From Tamarix chinensis (lineage: Eukaryota > Streptophyta > Magnoliopsida > Caryophyllales > Tamaricaceae), in NCBI GenBank assembly GCA_030549775.1, contig CM060174.1, forward strand, positions 52,578,707 through 52,642,706: a DNA stretch of 64,000 bases, given 5' to 3'. Below, one piece after another: positions 24,601-36,255 of the stretch. Each line of letters begins with the position of its first letter. Position 1 is the first letter of the stretch. Below the pieces are notes generated by a model. That model did no database searches, was not told where the DNA came from, and saw only the letters and a list, made by a program, of their open reading frames with translations. The position numbers were made by a program, and so were the translations under genes.

Positions 24601-24799
24601 TAACAAGAAGATGGTGTATTATAGCCCCACACTTTTATGTAATGGATTTATAAGAATTTTTTTCAAATTTTGGACCTTTGATTTTGATTCCATGTTATAA
24701 TTTGATTTGAAATCACTTCGGAAAATAAATTTTATTTAGTTTTATAGGCAAACCCAACAATTAGTTAGTCATTTTAGCCAAATTAAGTCCCTTCACCAA

Positions 24800-26130
24800 A
24801 CTAATCAACTAGTTAGGGGAAATCGATCGACTGGTGGATGAAAACTCAATTGATATGCCCAAACAAATCGACTGGTTTGTCGAGTTGGTCATGTTTTAGA
24901 ATTTAAATTTTCTAAAAAAAATCCTTTACACTAAAAGGAATCTTACCAACTTATACCGATTATCCTTAAGAGATTTTTAACCATTTTCATAATGCGTTTA
25001 ACTTAAAAATATTACCTCAATTTGTTTTGGTGGTTGATTGAGACACATAAGGGAGAGAGGTGACCTCAGCCATTGTCTTCTTCCTCCACTCTCCTCTGCC
25101 CCATTTCAAGATTAATTTCCTTAACCCTAGGTGTGCTTCTAAGTATCCGAAAGATTCCTTCAATGCATACCTCCCATTCCCTCATTCATGTATGATAATT
25201 CTAGTCTATTTGACTTGAGTTACCCAGAGTCACAAATTAAGCTTGGGAGACTTGATTGGAAAATCCCAAGTAAATCTATTCATTCTGATTGAATTCAAAT
25301 GGTTACAAGTAGGGTTTTGAGTTACCTTCCAAACCCTCTAAGTTTCCCTTTGATTGGTTGGTTATAAATAGACCCAATCCTCCCTCTATTGCACCTTTTC
25401 TCAACTACCAAAATTCATCTATTTTATATATTCTCTTCTTTTTCTTCTACACTTGAAGCACTTGCTAATTTATCTACACACTCTCCTGATCCTACCTCTA
25501 GCTCTATATTATTTCAACTATTAAGAAAAATAAAGTTAGATTTTGGGAAAAGACTAAGTGGTCTAGTTAAGTTTGCTTAGTTTTGTCTCAATGGTATGTC
25601 CTTCTCCTTTATTTTTTCTTTTTTTTTTGAAATTTGATGAAGTTTTAGTAAAATATCTGGGTTAAGATTTTGGTTTTTAAGGTTTTAAGAGTTGATGTTT
25701 TTCACAGACTTGGATATTCTATTTCTAAGGGGATTTAGCCTACATCAATTAAGTAAATCCTACTCTTAAAATGTTAGCATGTGTACTTGTAAGAAAAATA
25801 ATATATTTTGTTAGTTGGTACATGTTGGTATAAAGAAATGTAGTTGTACACGTGAATTGTCTGCTTAAATGACATAGATTGAGTACTGAGCATGAAAATG
25901 TATTAGGTATGCTATGATTATGTTATGGTAAGATATCTAGTTAGAAATATATTTGCTGATGTTGATACATGTTCCAATGTGATTAGAAATGATTTTTATG
26001 CAAGAAGTAGCATGACATTTGTGAATTTGGTGTTGTGATAGGGTAAATCAATTGACTGATTTTATCAAACTGATCAAATAATTCCTAGAACAATCAATTG
26101 GTTGACATAACATATTGATCGGTACACCTA
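24800..26130 (+). mobile_element. LTR-like promoter region E (plus)
   Basis: Shares blocks in the same order with the minus-strand region at 63,170-64,000: a TATA box, a block reading GGTTTTTAAGGTTTTAAGAG with TTTTCACAGA and TACATCAA, then CAATTGACTGATT-like repeats (26,040-26,110). A second set of such repeats (ATCGATCGACTGG) lies upstream of the box at 24,810-24,900. Boundaries were not found. The open frame at 25,389-25,580 lies just downstream of the TATA box and I take it as leader, not a gene. Confidence 0.45.
25363..25370 (+). promoter_or_regulatory. TATA box of LTR region E
   Basis: TATAAATA in GGTTATAAATAGACCC, followed by a CT-rich leader. The minus-strand sister at 63,984-63,991 has the same TTGGTTxGxTATAAATA context. 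Confidence 0.6.
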
Positions 26131-26540
26131 TAGAGACTATAGGTGGAAAAAAGGTCATTTGGGTTGGGTTAGGGTTGGGTCAATATGGGTCGGGTCAACC
26201 TCAGGTTACTATATAATTGAGTGAGGTACATGTTTAAGTCTAATTCTATTTGGGTGTGTTTTGGGTTATGTTGCTTTGGGTCAGGTTCAAGTTGGACTCG
26301 AGTTAAGTGATGGGTCGGGTGTGGTTTGGGTCGAGTAAATACTAATTTCATCAGGTTTCTTGGATTCGGGTCTATTTTAGGTATGAGTTAGATCTATAGA
26401 ATTTAGGTTAGGTTTGGGTCACTATATGGGTTAGGCGTGAATCAGATCAAGTTCGTGTCAGATCTATTTGATTTTTAAAATTTGAATTTATTTTAGGTCT
26501 ATAAATTTTGGGTCAAGTCAATTGACTCAAATTGGGTACT
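26130..26540 (+). repeat. GGGTTNGGGT-rich tract, possible hAT end
   Basis: Starts TATAGGTGGAAAAAAGGTCA and continues with many GGGTTGGGTT / GGGTCGGGTC variants. Plant hAT elements often start with TAGGGGTGGCAAA... followed by such GGGTCGGGTT subterminal repeats, so this may be one end of a decayed hAT element. No partner end was found. A similar tract lies at 44,510-44,870. Confidence 0.4.
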
Positions 26541-27099
26541 ATTTATATCAGCATGACTAAGTTAGAAGTTGCATGAAATAAAATAAAATAAAATTATTTT
26601 TAATTTTTACAAAATAAACTTTAAGAATTTTTATAACACTAATAAAATCTTTGAACATAATATCATCACATATTAAAATAAGAGGGTTTTTACTAGCCAT
26701 AATAGTATGACCCTATCCTATTACTATTAGTTTAGTTTTAGTCTTTTGCTATGGCTTTTTAATTTGTCAGTGTCACATTGTCATTACTTTTGTTTTAGAT
26801 ATTAATTTTTTATGCATAATAAATAATCATGTGATAAATGAAAACCAAAATCATAAATAACTTTGTGAAAAATGAAATATCAAAGTTATCTTATGATTAT
26901 AAACCCTACACCACTTCTAATGAATTCGTCTCAATGCCTAACTTAGTAAAACAATACTCTGTTATAGCACACTAAATTCTGTATTGTATGTCTAATGTTT
27001 TAAGACAATTATCTTTATTGTAAATATGTCAATAAATATTTATTATGGTACCAACATAGCTAATAGTGACAATACATCGCCTTTTACACCTCAAATCAC
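26541..27099. other. AT-rich interval without recognised feature
   Basis: AT-rich sequence with no open frame, repeat or conserved block that I can recognise. Confidence 0.5.
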
Positions 27100-28120
27100 A
27101 ATTCTAATTTTCATGATTTCCCACATTGCTTTCCCTTCATCATTCATGTTCAATTTGCATCAACATGAATATCATCAATTTCCTTCGTTCTTATAGTTTC
27201 TTACACGATGGACCATGCCCTTCCTTTGTTAACTATTTCATTTCTTGATATTATGGCCTAATATTCTAGTAGTAAGTGCATGGTATCCTCAAAAATATTC
27301 TTCGATCATTGAATCAGTGCAGAATCCTTTTATCTCCTCCTATTTCAATTCATCCAAATAACCCATATTAGTGTACATGCCATTTCTAAAGTCTCATCAC
27401 CTAAGTGTTATATTATGAAATAGACCCAATCAAATTGATTGCCTTTTCATAGTATACAACTTCATTATGGATTATCATGATCCAAATAAAACACTTGGGT
27501 AATTGGACAATCATTAATCTCATGCTCCAAAGTCTAAGTTGCATGTTCAGACACTTCACACATTGGTCCGTTCGTACCTTTCTCAACTAGCCTAATTTTA
27601 GTTAATAGCTACTCCTTATAAGCCTTTTAATCTTTGAAGTATTAATCTTAATATGATATTCTTAGTGAGGATTGTGAGGTGCTGATTTATTGTCATTGCA
27701 AACTTGATGATGACGACCCATCCTTAGCTCCCTTTAAATCTTTTAGCTCAATGTCATGCCTAGTTAATACTATCCCTAGTTAGTTATAAATTTAACAAAG
27801 CTTTAAAATATCCAATAGTTTCATAGGTTGTAAAATAGGTCATAATAAATTTGTATTCCATTGCTAAAGGCCATAATCTAACAATTTCATGATATATCTC
27901 ACATGTGTTGCATTTTAATAATTATGAACTCATTTTCTAATCTAAACCATTTGGATGAAGTCAAAAATACCTTTTATTAGAGATTACTCATGCATACTCC
28001 CATACCCGTATAACTAAACCATATCCTACTTGCCACACACAATCTTCTTCCAATAGGTGTTTCCTCGAACATATTCTATATCCTTGATTTGTTATGAGAG
28101 AGGAATTGAATTGATTGAGA
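27100..28120 (-). pseudogene. LINE pol 3' fragment (LINE3)
   Basis: Strongly decayed, minus strand, pieced together from three motifs in the right order. About 27,994-28,050 reads CVWQVGYGLVIRVWE (plant LINE motif CRWRxGNGxSIRVWxD). About 27,480-27,562 reads CEVSEHAT, a stop, then TLEHEINDCPITQVF, the zf-RVT zinc-binding motif (CxxC...ExxxHxxxxCP...). About 27,340-27,380 reads IWVIWMN followed by a stop, then NRR, the WxIWxxRN motif upstream of RNase H. This is a 5'-truncated LINE tail of a type different from LINE1. No intact frame. Confidence 0.5.
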
Positions 28121-29069
28121 CCTAAACATGCCCATATATACTTTATCTTTTTAATTTTTATTTATATTCACCATAGTTGTTAATATTTAATGCAAGTTCT
28201 ATATATTTTTAAAGACATTTATTCCTTGTTAAATTACAACTTAATATATCAAATTGAATATAATAGTTTATAACTACAAATGGATTTGCTCTTCATATTT
28301 ATAAGAATGGAGACTGAGATGTTTGATGTGGTGTTAAATGAAATGGAATAGAAATTCTAGTAATGTGTTGTCATAGATTCTATGATATGCTAAGATACTA
28401 TTATATTACGGAAACTCAATCTATAATATAAAAATATTAAATATTCATCTATAAAAGAAATCAACATCAAAATAACTACTAAAAATATAATTTATTTAAT
28501 GAATTAACTCAATTATAGTTGGTTGCAATTATTATAAATATCTCACTTGTCATTAATTTAATAACAAAACAAAACTTTCAGTCGAAGATGCACATTTTTA
28601 AGTAAATTTATAAAATTATAACTTAGTTACCCTTTTATATTAGTAATTAACTTATTATAACGTAATTTCGGAAACAAATTTATAGGTTAGCTTTCAAGTT
28701 TTGATAAATGTTTAGGTTTAAGCTCCAACATCATTGATCATCTAATAAAAAAAAACTATTAAGAGCACACATATAGAATATAAGGTGAGCATCCAATGAA
28801 TTATTCTTAATGATCTACCAATTTTACATAGAAACAATTTTAGCAAAAATAATATATTTAATTAATTGAGTGTAAAATAATGAGTTCAATATTTATGAAT
28901 TGCAATTTCACTAAAATGACAGTAGTTATTTAAAAAAACATGAATAAATATTTCTTTAGTAAAATAAATTAAAAAATGATATAATTTATATGTGAGATGT
29001 ACTACTAGTTTACCGATATTATGAATTAAGGAGTAAAAAAGCAGATTAAAAATGCTAAAGCGATAATTA
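28121..29069. other. AT-rich interval, possible LINE1 3' end
   Basis: No coding signal. The untranslated 3' end of LINE1 (minus) should end here, but I could not see a clear poly(A) tract or a matching duplication with the sequence near 33,880. Confidence 0.4.
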
Positions 29070-32000
29070 TCATAAAATTTTAAAATGAATCAAAATATAC
29101 TTCTTCTGTTGTGCCTGTCTTGTTCTTGTAATCAGAGTATTAATCTCTTGATCCCATCCTAGGATAGGATCACTTCTTCCAGCCAATCTTCTAATAGTCT
29201 CCCAGATGATAGCAGTAGCAGGACAGAAAAGAAAGAGATGATCCCTAGTCTTATCATGCTGTTGGCAGAAAATGCCTTTTGTATCCACAGCCATGCCAAT
29301 CTATCTCAGTCTTGTTTTTGTTAAGAGACGATTTTTGCATGCAAGCCAAGCAAGAAAATTTACCCTAGGAGTAGAAACAGGTCTCCAAATAAGTTTAGCC
29401 CAAAGACACTTGTCCTGTGAAGATCTGATGGCCTTATAAGCTAATTTAATAGTATACTCATTCTGGTTTGCTTCATAGTTTAAAATGAACTCCTTCACAA
29501 TTGGTCTGATGTGAATAATCAAGAGAAAAATCCATGAAGTATAAGATGATGGGGAAAAATCCCATACAGTGGCTTGTTTAATATACACTGAATGGACCCA
29601 TTTAACCCACAATGTATCCTTCTTTGCAGCTATGTTCCAAAGTAGCTTTCCCAAAGCACAACTATTCCACACATGCAAATTTAACAGCCCAAGCCCACCT
29701 TCATGTTTTGGATAACATAGAGACTCCCAGGCCACAAGGACAGTCTTCTTCAACTGCACTTTACCAGACCATAGAAAAGTTCTACAAAGACTAATAAAGC
29801 AGTTGAGAACTTTCCTTGGAAGAAGAATGATTTGGCTAAAATAAAGCTGAATACTGAAGAGCACTGACTTAATGAGCTGGAATCTCCCTACATAAGATAG
29901 GAATAAGGTACTCCAATGCCTTAACCTTGCACACATTTTATCCAAGAGTGGCTGCAGATGACTAGCTGTTATTCTTGCAGAGGATAAAGGTAACCCCAGG
30001 TAAGTGATTGGAAAAGTTCCTACAGGATACCTAAGAATCTCGAGAATACTTGTTTGAGAATCTGCAGACACTCCTCCAAAAAAGATAGAACATTTGTTAG
30101 GATTAACCATGAGCTCTGAAGTTGTAGAAAAATGAGTCAAAACCTCCTTGAGACAAATAACACTCTGTAGATTACCCTTACAAAGCAATAAAAGGTCATC
30201 TGAAAAGTTCAAATTTATGAGTTGGAGACCTCTACATCTTGGGTGAGCTTGAAACCTAGGGTCTCTCCATAATTTCTTCAAATACTTGCTGAAATAATCC
30301 ATTACCATCACAAAGAGATAAGGAGAAAGAGGATCACCTTGCCTTAATCCTCTTTTACCAGGGAAAGGTGCAGCCAACACCCTATTAAAAGAGACAGAAT
30401 AGGAAACAGAGGTCACACATGCCATAATCAATTTAATAAAATGAGGTGGAAAACCATATAAATTTAGAATTTTCTGCAGAAAATCCCAATTAACCATGTC
30501 ATGAGCCTTATTGAGATCGATTTTAATCATGCATCTAGGAGAAATGCCCTTGTGAGAATATTTCCATACTAATTCATGGGCTAACAAAATATTTTCACCA
30601 ATGCTTCTTCTTTTAATGAAAGCATTTTGAGAGGGATAAATGATTTTTGGCATAAGGGGTTGTAACCTTTGAACCATGACCTTTGCAATGATCTTATACA
30701 GAACATTACAACATGCTATTGGTCTAAAATCAGTAACTATTTGCATTTGAATGTTTAGGGATGAGTGTGAGAGCAGTAATATTCAATTTATTGGGAAGAA
30801 AACCAGTAGAGAAAAATTCTCTTACAACCCAAGTCACCTCCTCAGCAACAATGGCCCAGGAAGATTTATAGAAACCTATAGAAAAACTATCAATTCCTGG
30901 GGCTTTTGTATCCTCCATGGAAAACACAGCAGTTTTCACTTCAGCCTCAGACACAGGAGCAGATAGACCAGCAAATAATTTATGATTAGTAAAAGTGCTG
31001 GGCTCAGGCAAATCAATAACTCCCTCCATAGCAACATCAGTTCCCAACAGCTATTGATAATACAAATTGAAGGCTTCATGAATTTGGTTTGCACCTCTAA
31101 TCTCATTATTATTAGAATCTAACAGAACAACCACTGTCTTCCTTTGATGCCTCTCTTTAACCTTGGCATAAAAATATTTATGATTTGAATCACCACATGA
31201 AAGCCAATGGTTTGTTGCTTTTTGTTTGTAAAAAATCTCTTCACAATGAAGCAAATGAAAAAAGTTCTTTTCTTTTTCCTTCAACAACACTCGATAGTTC
31301 TGCTCACCTGGATGATTGAAACAATTGGACTACAAAACCGCCATTTCCTCTCTTGCTACCTTTACTCTGTGAGATATGGAACCATATTTTTCTCTATTGA
31401 ATGATTTAAGCTCCTGCTTAAGTAAGCAAAATCTCTTGGATACTTTTAGCAGCAAATTGCCTCCCAACTTGAGCCTCCATATATTCTAGACCATAGGTAA
31501 GAAGTCCTCAAATTCTGTCCAGAATTGAAAAAACTTAAAAGGTTTTGGTCCAGTCAAATAAGAAATATTAAGATGAATAAGCACTAGACAATGATCAGAA
31601 ATAAGAGGACTTAAGAACTCAGCCATAGATTGTGGATGAGAATTAAGCCATGGAAGGTTGACAAGAGCTCTATCCAGTTTACAAAACACCTCCTCATCTC
31701 CCTGTCTATGGCTGGACCAAGTGTAATGAAAACCCTAACTCTACAAATCACACAATTGTAACTCATGACAACAGTATCTAAAATCCTGCACATCAGAGGT
31801 ATTTAGATTTCTTCCCTAAAACTTTTTCAGAGTCCTGTAAAACCACATTGAAATCTCCATTAACCAACCAAGGATCCTGCCGAGGTGAATTAGCCTTCAA
31901 CCACTGCCATAAATATCGTCTTGCCCTACCAGAATTAAAAGCATACACAAAAGCCACCCAAAAACTGGAATTTGAGTGTACATTTGTGGCATGACATAAA

Positions 32001-32281
32001 ATAGCCTGATCATGTACTCTATAAGATCCCATCAACCAAACTATAGGATTCCATAAAATCCAAATTAGACCATTTGGATGCTGAGAGTAGTTATTAATAA
32101 AATGCCACCCATTCTGTATTTTATTTAGAATAGTAACTGAATTTGGTTCTTTTACCCTAGTCTCCAATAAACCAAACAAATCCACTTTGTGTCTAGCACA
32201 AAATCTTTTGACTTCCTTATGCTTGGAAGTCTTATTAAGTCCTCTTATATTCCAAGCACTAATCATGACCATTAAGGTCAA
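29070..32281 (-). pseudogene. L1-type LINE ORF2 (LINE1): endonuclease, RT, zf-RVT
   Basis: Non-LTR retrotransposon polyprotein. Order on the minus strand: an APE-type endonuclease from about 32,275 (SAWNIRGLNK; LLETRVKEP; NGDFNVVL), continuing in shifted frames through LISDHCLV near 31,590. Next come 31,290-30,730 (THKAPGIDS-like DTKAPGIDSF, IPKHSN) and the RT from 30,746 with 481 open residues: IKIDLNKAHD (Asp77), RQGDPLSPYLF (135-145) and FSDD at 181-184 (normally FADD). After that comes GGLGLLNLHVWN and the zf-RVT domain. An in-frame TAG separates RLLTKTRLR from the last 74 residues (FCQQHDKTRDHLFLFCP), whose first zinc Cys is Gly. Breaks: frameshifts near 31,790 and 30,740, stops near 31,050 and 29,300. 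Dead but fairly young; close relative of LINE2. Confidence 0.9.
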
Positions 32282-33840
32282 GGTTGGAGAACATTCCCCT
32301 TTGATCTAAACCAGCTCTGTTATGGCTTTTTCCTATGTCAACACCCGTACACTCATGAGAGCCAGCCATATTTGCTCTGAATCTGGTAATTCTTGGTTCA
32401 GAATCTTGGACATGTCTCTGCAGTGGCTTTTTCATCCTTGTTTCACTTACTGACAATCTTTCCTTTCCATCAGCAGTATAAGTAGCAGGGCCCTCAGAAG
32501 TTATGATTGGTTCTGCCAAATCAAAATGTGGATTTTCCATAGAACCTTCATCAGTGTTTTGACATGGGACTGCTCCAGCACCCTGTTCAATACCAGTGGA
32601 ATGTGCATTGGGAATTTGTCCAGGGATATTGAGCACATTGAGCTGTGATTGATCCTGGACATGATCAGTATCAGTTGGCCCTTTCCCTTTTCGATTATCC
32701 CTAACTATTCTCCATTCTCCTTCTGTTGCAGGTCCTATATTGTTCTCTTGCTGCACTTTTTTACACCTCCTTTGGTCATGTCCAAAACAGTCACAAATAG
32801 GACAATAGAAAGGCTTCCAATCATACTCAACTCTTTGTTCAACCTCTATCCCCTCTGGATCAAGAATCATGAAAGACTCCAGCAGAGGTTTTTTCACATC
32901 CACCTCTACCAATACCCTTGGATAGGAGGCCATGTCTCTAGAGGCAGTTATAGAATTAGTGCATATAGGATTCCCTACTACACTAGCTAGTTTGCTAAGT
33001 GATTTCATGGACCAAAACTCCAATGGCAGGTTTGGGAATTTAATCCAAAGAGGCAACACCTACAATTCATCTCGGTTAAATTGCAATCATCTATGCCATA
33101 TTTTTAGGACAACGGTCTATTGAAGAACATCCAATGCTGGCTAAGCACCCAAGAAACCTCCTTTTGAGAATGAAATTTAAATAGAAAAAATCCAGAAGAG
33201 TGCAAGATAACCTGGAGACTCTGAACTACTTTTCATTGTCTCATGACAAAAGTCTGCATCTGGGTGAAGGATGGTGCCTGACCATACACAAAACCTATCA
33301 AAGTGTTGGCCCAAAGTGCTACTTTAGAATCAACTTCATCCTTATCCAGTTTTACAACCACCTGACCCTTTTCATACATGGGATATTGAAAATTCAGGGG
33401 TTATCCATGGCTAGGGATCCTATTACCAAGTACTACATCTCTCCATGATGATCTTAGGGGCGATGCAGGTTGTAGTCTGCTCCATACTGAATCCCTGGTA
33501 TTGGAAGTTGGATGGTTGCCTGCAATACCATTCTCCTCTGCTAGGGTTTCCACTGGTTCATTGGACACACCTGCATGGGAAGACTTTGAGGCAGATGGAA
33601 TAATATTGTGTACTTCCATCGTATTTTTCTCAAAATCCATAGGTAAAATTACGTCGATCAGTTCATTCTCCTCAGGTAGTATTTGATCGCCAACTCCTGC
33701 ATCTATGGTTTCTAGATTTCCAGTTCTAAACGATACAGTTTTGGTTCCATCCACATTCATGTCTCGATCCTTATCCTTATCAGCCAAAGATCCTTGAATT
33801 CTAGATCTAGGTGATGATCTCTTCTTCTTGGCGATGGTCG
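32259..33840 (-). pseudogene. LINE1 ORF1 (DUF4283 and zinc knuckle)
   Basis: RNA-binding ORF1 of the same LINE. N-terminal part 33,787-33,401 (DKDKDRDMN..., ending SSWRDVVLGNRIPSHG and a stop), then about 33,400-33,060 in the DUF4283 region with three stops (VALWANTLIGFVYGQAPSF), then 33,059-32,259 open: FWSMKSLSKLASVVGNP, SYPRVLVEVDV, and a CCHC knuckle CPICDCFGHDQRRC (CX2CX4HX4C). ORF1 overlaps the start of ORF2 by about 20 bases. By comparison with LINE2, which starts MAKRKMKK at 60,419, the original start was probably the ATC codon before GCCAAGAAGAAG near 33,835, so the ATG is lost. Confidence 0.85.
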
Positions 33841-33875
33841 AGTCTCTCTCAACCCTAGGAGAGAGGAGAGGGCAA

Positions 33876-34689
33876 ACTTAAGGTTAATACTTTTTTTTCA
33901 GCAACCCTAATATTATTATATTTCACCTAAATCTTATTTTCCCTCCAAATCCAATATATCAATATCTCATTCTTTTCTTATCAATCAAACATACCATTAG
34001 CACTATGATACCGTAATAATTGTTGGTACTACTACTACTTACTATTAGTCTACTACTAGGTATAGTTGGTAAAATCATGGTAGATTAGTCATTATTGTAG
34101 TGCCCCATTTGGTTTTGGTGCAATTCAAATAGCATAAAGTTTCTTATAGCTCACTCCCTCCCTCGACTTACTTATTTCTCTCTTTCTAGCTCCTATTGTC
34201 TTTCCTTAACTCATAATCACTCTAGACTCCACCTCCAAAGACATAGTCCTCACTCCTCCATCTTATCTTTTCTCTATAGACAACGATGACCTGAAGCTTG
34301 AAACTTTTGATTCCCTTATGCCCCATCATGGAGCTTGAAGCCTTTAATTATGTTTGACTCTATTTTTTTCTGATTTCCATTCCATTCTGTTCCATCTTCT
34401 TCTCTATTCTATTTAATTTTCAATCACCATTATCCTTCTCGTTACAACTCTGAACCTGATTTCCTTTTCCTCCAACCTAGTTGGTTATGAAATGATTTGT
34501 GTTTAGCATTTTGATTTCCACCATGAACTTTTTTTTAAACCTATTGACGGCCTACAACATGTTGGTTATTCTATGACTGTAGCGATTCAAAGGTGAGTTT
34601 TAATTTTATGTTTATTTTGTTAAAAATTATTGTAAATAGCCTTATATTATGTTGATATGATTGAAGTACATTTAACTTGACTTTGTGAT
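33876..34689. other. Interval upstream of hAT, no gene seen
   Basis: Begins at the 5' end of LINE1 (minus). AT-rich with a CT-rich part near 34,140-34,290. No recognised gene; the hAT 5' terminus could lie here but I could not identify a terminal inverted repeat. Confidence 0.4.
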
Positions 34690-35170
34690 TTATTTTATAT
34701 ATAACCTATTTATTTTTGGTTGAAGACGATGGCACACCTGCATTTTTAGTTTTAAGTTTTAGCACAATGTGTATGTAGATTAAAAGTTAGGTAGTCTGTT
34801 AAAAGGAAATAACTTATCTATTTAGCATATAAATAGTGTAGTGCATATTGATATGTATGGTGGTTGATGTGGATTCTATTTCTAATTAAAGATGATGATG
34901 CACTTACAGCCCTGCACCTTTAGTTTTATGTTTTAACATGATGTGTGTGCATATTACAAGTTAGGTAGCCTATTAAATGGAAATAACTTTTCTATTTAGC
35001 ATGAAAATATTGTAGTGCATATGGATATGTATGATGGCTGATGTTAATTCTATTTCTTATCTATGATAATGATGCACCTACAGTCCTGCATGTTTAATTT
35101 TAAGTTTTAACACTTGACCAAAATTTAAAAGTTAAGGTAGCCTCTTAAATGGAAAGAAATGGCCATTTTT
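34690..35170 (+). repeat. About 170-bp tandem repeats before hAT gene
   Basis: Three imperfect copies, recognisable from GATGATGCACxTACAGxCCTGCA-like starts near 34,727, 34,900 and 35,066, each followed by TTTTAGTTTTAAGTTTTAACA and TTAGGTAGCCTxTTAAATGGAAA. They are probably part of the untranslated 5' region of the hAT element. Confidence 0.7.
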
Positions 35171-35429
35171 ATTGGATTATGTTGTAGTATGTGGGATTTT
35201 CGGGTATGAAATATCAATTGAATAGGTTCTTGGCACCTAGTATGGACGATGTATATAAAACTTTAGTTAATGGCTGCTGCCTTGTCTCATTACTATCAAT
35301 GATAGTTGATACTACACTCATGTACTAGCCTTTATAATCCTTCAAATCTCTATCTCACTCTCTATTTTAAGTCATTAATGTTTTAACTATTGTGTATAAT
35401 CATATTTATGTATTTTTATTTACTATAGT

Positions 35430-36255
35430 TATGAAAGCTGGAAATTATGATGCTAGTAGTTTTTTGGATTCTAAATTGCAAGAAGCAGATAAGAAAATGA
35501 GCTTAGTTGGGAAATAATCTCTAAGGCTTAAAGGAACCGAGACTAAGGAAGGAAAAGAGAGAGCACTTTGCATCCATTGTAATGTGCCTTCTTTCATTGC
35601 TAGTTAACATTATGGAATAATAAATCTAAAAAGAAATTGTGATAAATGTCAATCATATCAAAAAATTATAAAAGTATAATCTAATGTTTATGACCAAAGG
35701 ATCTATAAATATCTATTAGTTAGGGCTATCATCAAACATGGGTATACATTCTTCTTGGTTGAATACAAAGGTAACAAAGAAATTCATGCATACTTGAATA
35801 ATCAAGTTAGAACCATTTATAGAAATACTATAAAATAGGATGTATTAAAATTGCATTTAAACTTGAAAAGTGAGCTTAAAAACTATCTCTATAGCATCCT
35901 TGGTTGTATTTGTCTGAATTCTGATATGTGGAATTCTTGTCAAACCGAGGGGTACATGTGTTTGACTACTCATGTTGTGGATGCTAATTGGAAGTTGAAT
36001 AGTAGAGTACTAAATTCTCATCATATAGAAACACCACATATTGATACATAATTCAATGTTAAGTTTACTTCAAGATTGGGGTATTGAGGATAAGATTTTC
36101 TCTATCATATTGGATAATGTTTTTAGTAATGATAGAATGAAAGATAATTTGAGAAAAACACTAAATGATAAATTTTTTTTTTTGCATGGTGACATTTACC
36201 TCCATGTTCGATGTGGTGCTCATGTTTTGAATCTCATTGTTCAAAATAGGCTTAA
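35430..36255 (+). pseudogene. hAT transposase, N-terminal part
   Basis: Decayed transposase of the plant hAT superfamily (cut-and-paste DNA transposon). At 35,560-35,660 a BED-type zinc finger remnant (ALCIHCNVPSF ... YGIINLKRNCDKC; the usual H of KRHLDKC is N). Then 35,690-36,050: GYTFFLVEYKGNKE, ILGCICLNSDMWNSCQTEG, YMCLTTHVVDANWKLNSR, the start of the DDE/RNase H-like core. 36,041-36,255 carries LLQDWGIEDKIFSIILDN and VRCGAHVLNLIVQNRLN. Stops, for example near 35,515 and 35,840, and frame changes break it. It is cut after NRL by a solo LTR at 36,256. Confidence 0.85.

Noticed and set aside
28980..33890. Target-site duplication for LINE1
   Set aside because: Short similarities (TTAAGG) near both ends are too weak, and the 3' end is not defined.
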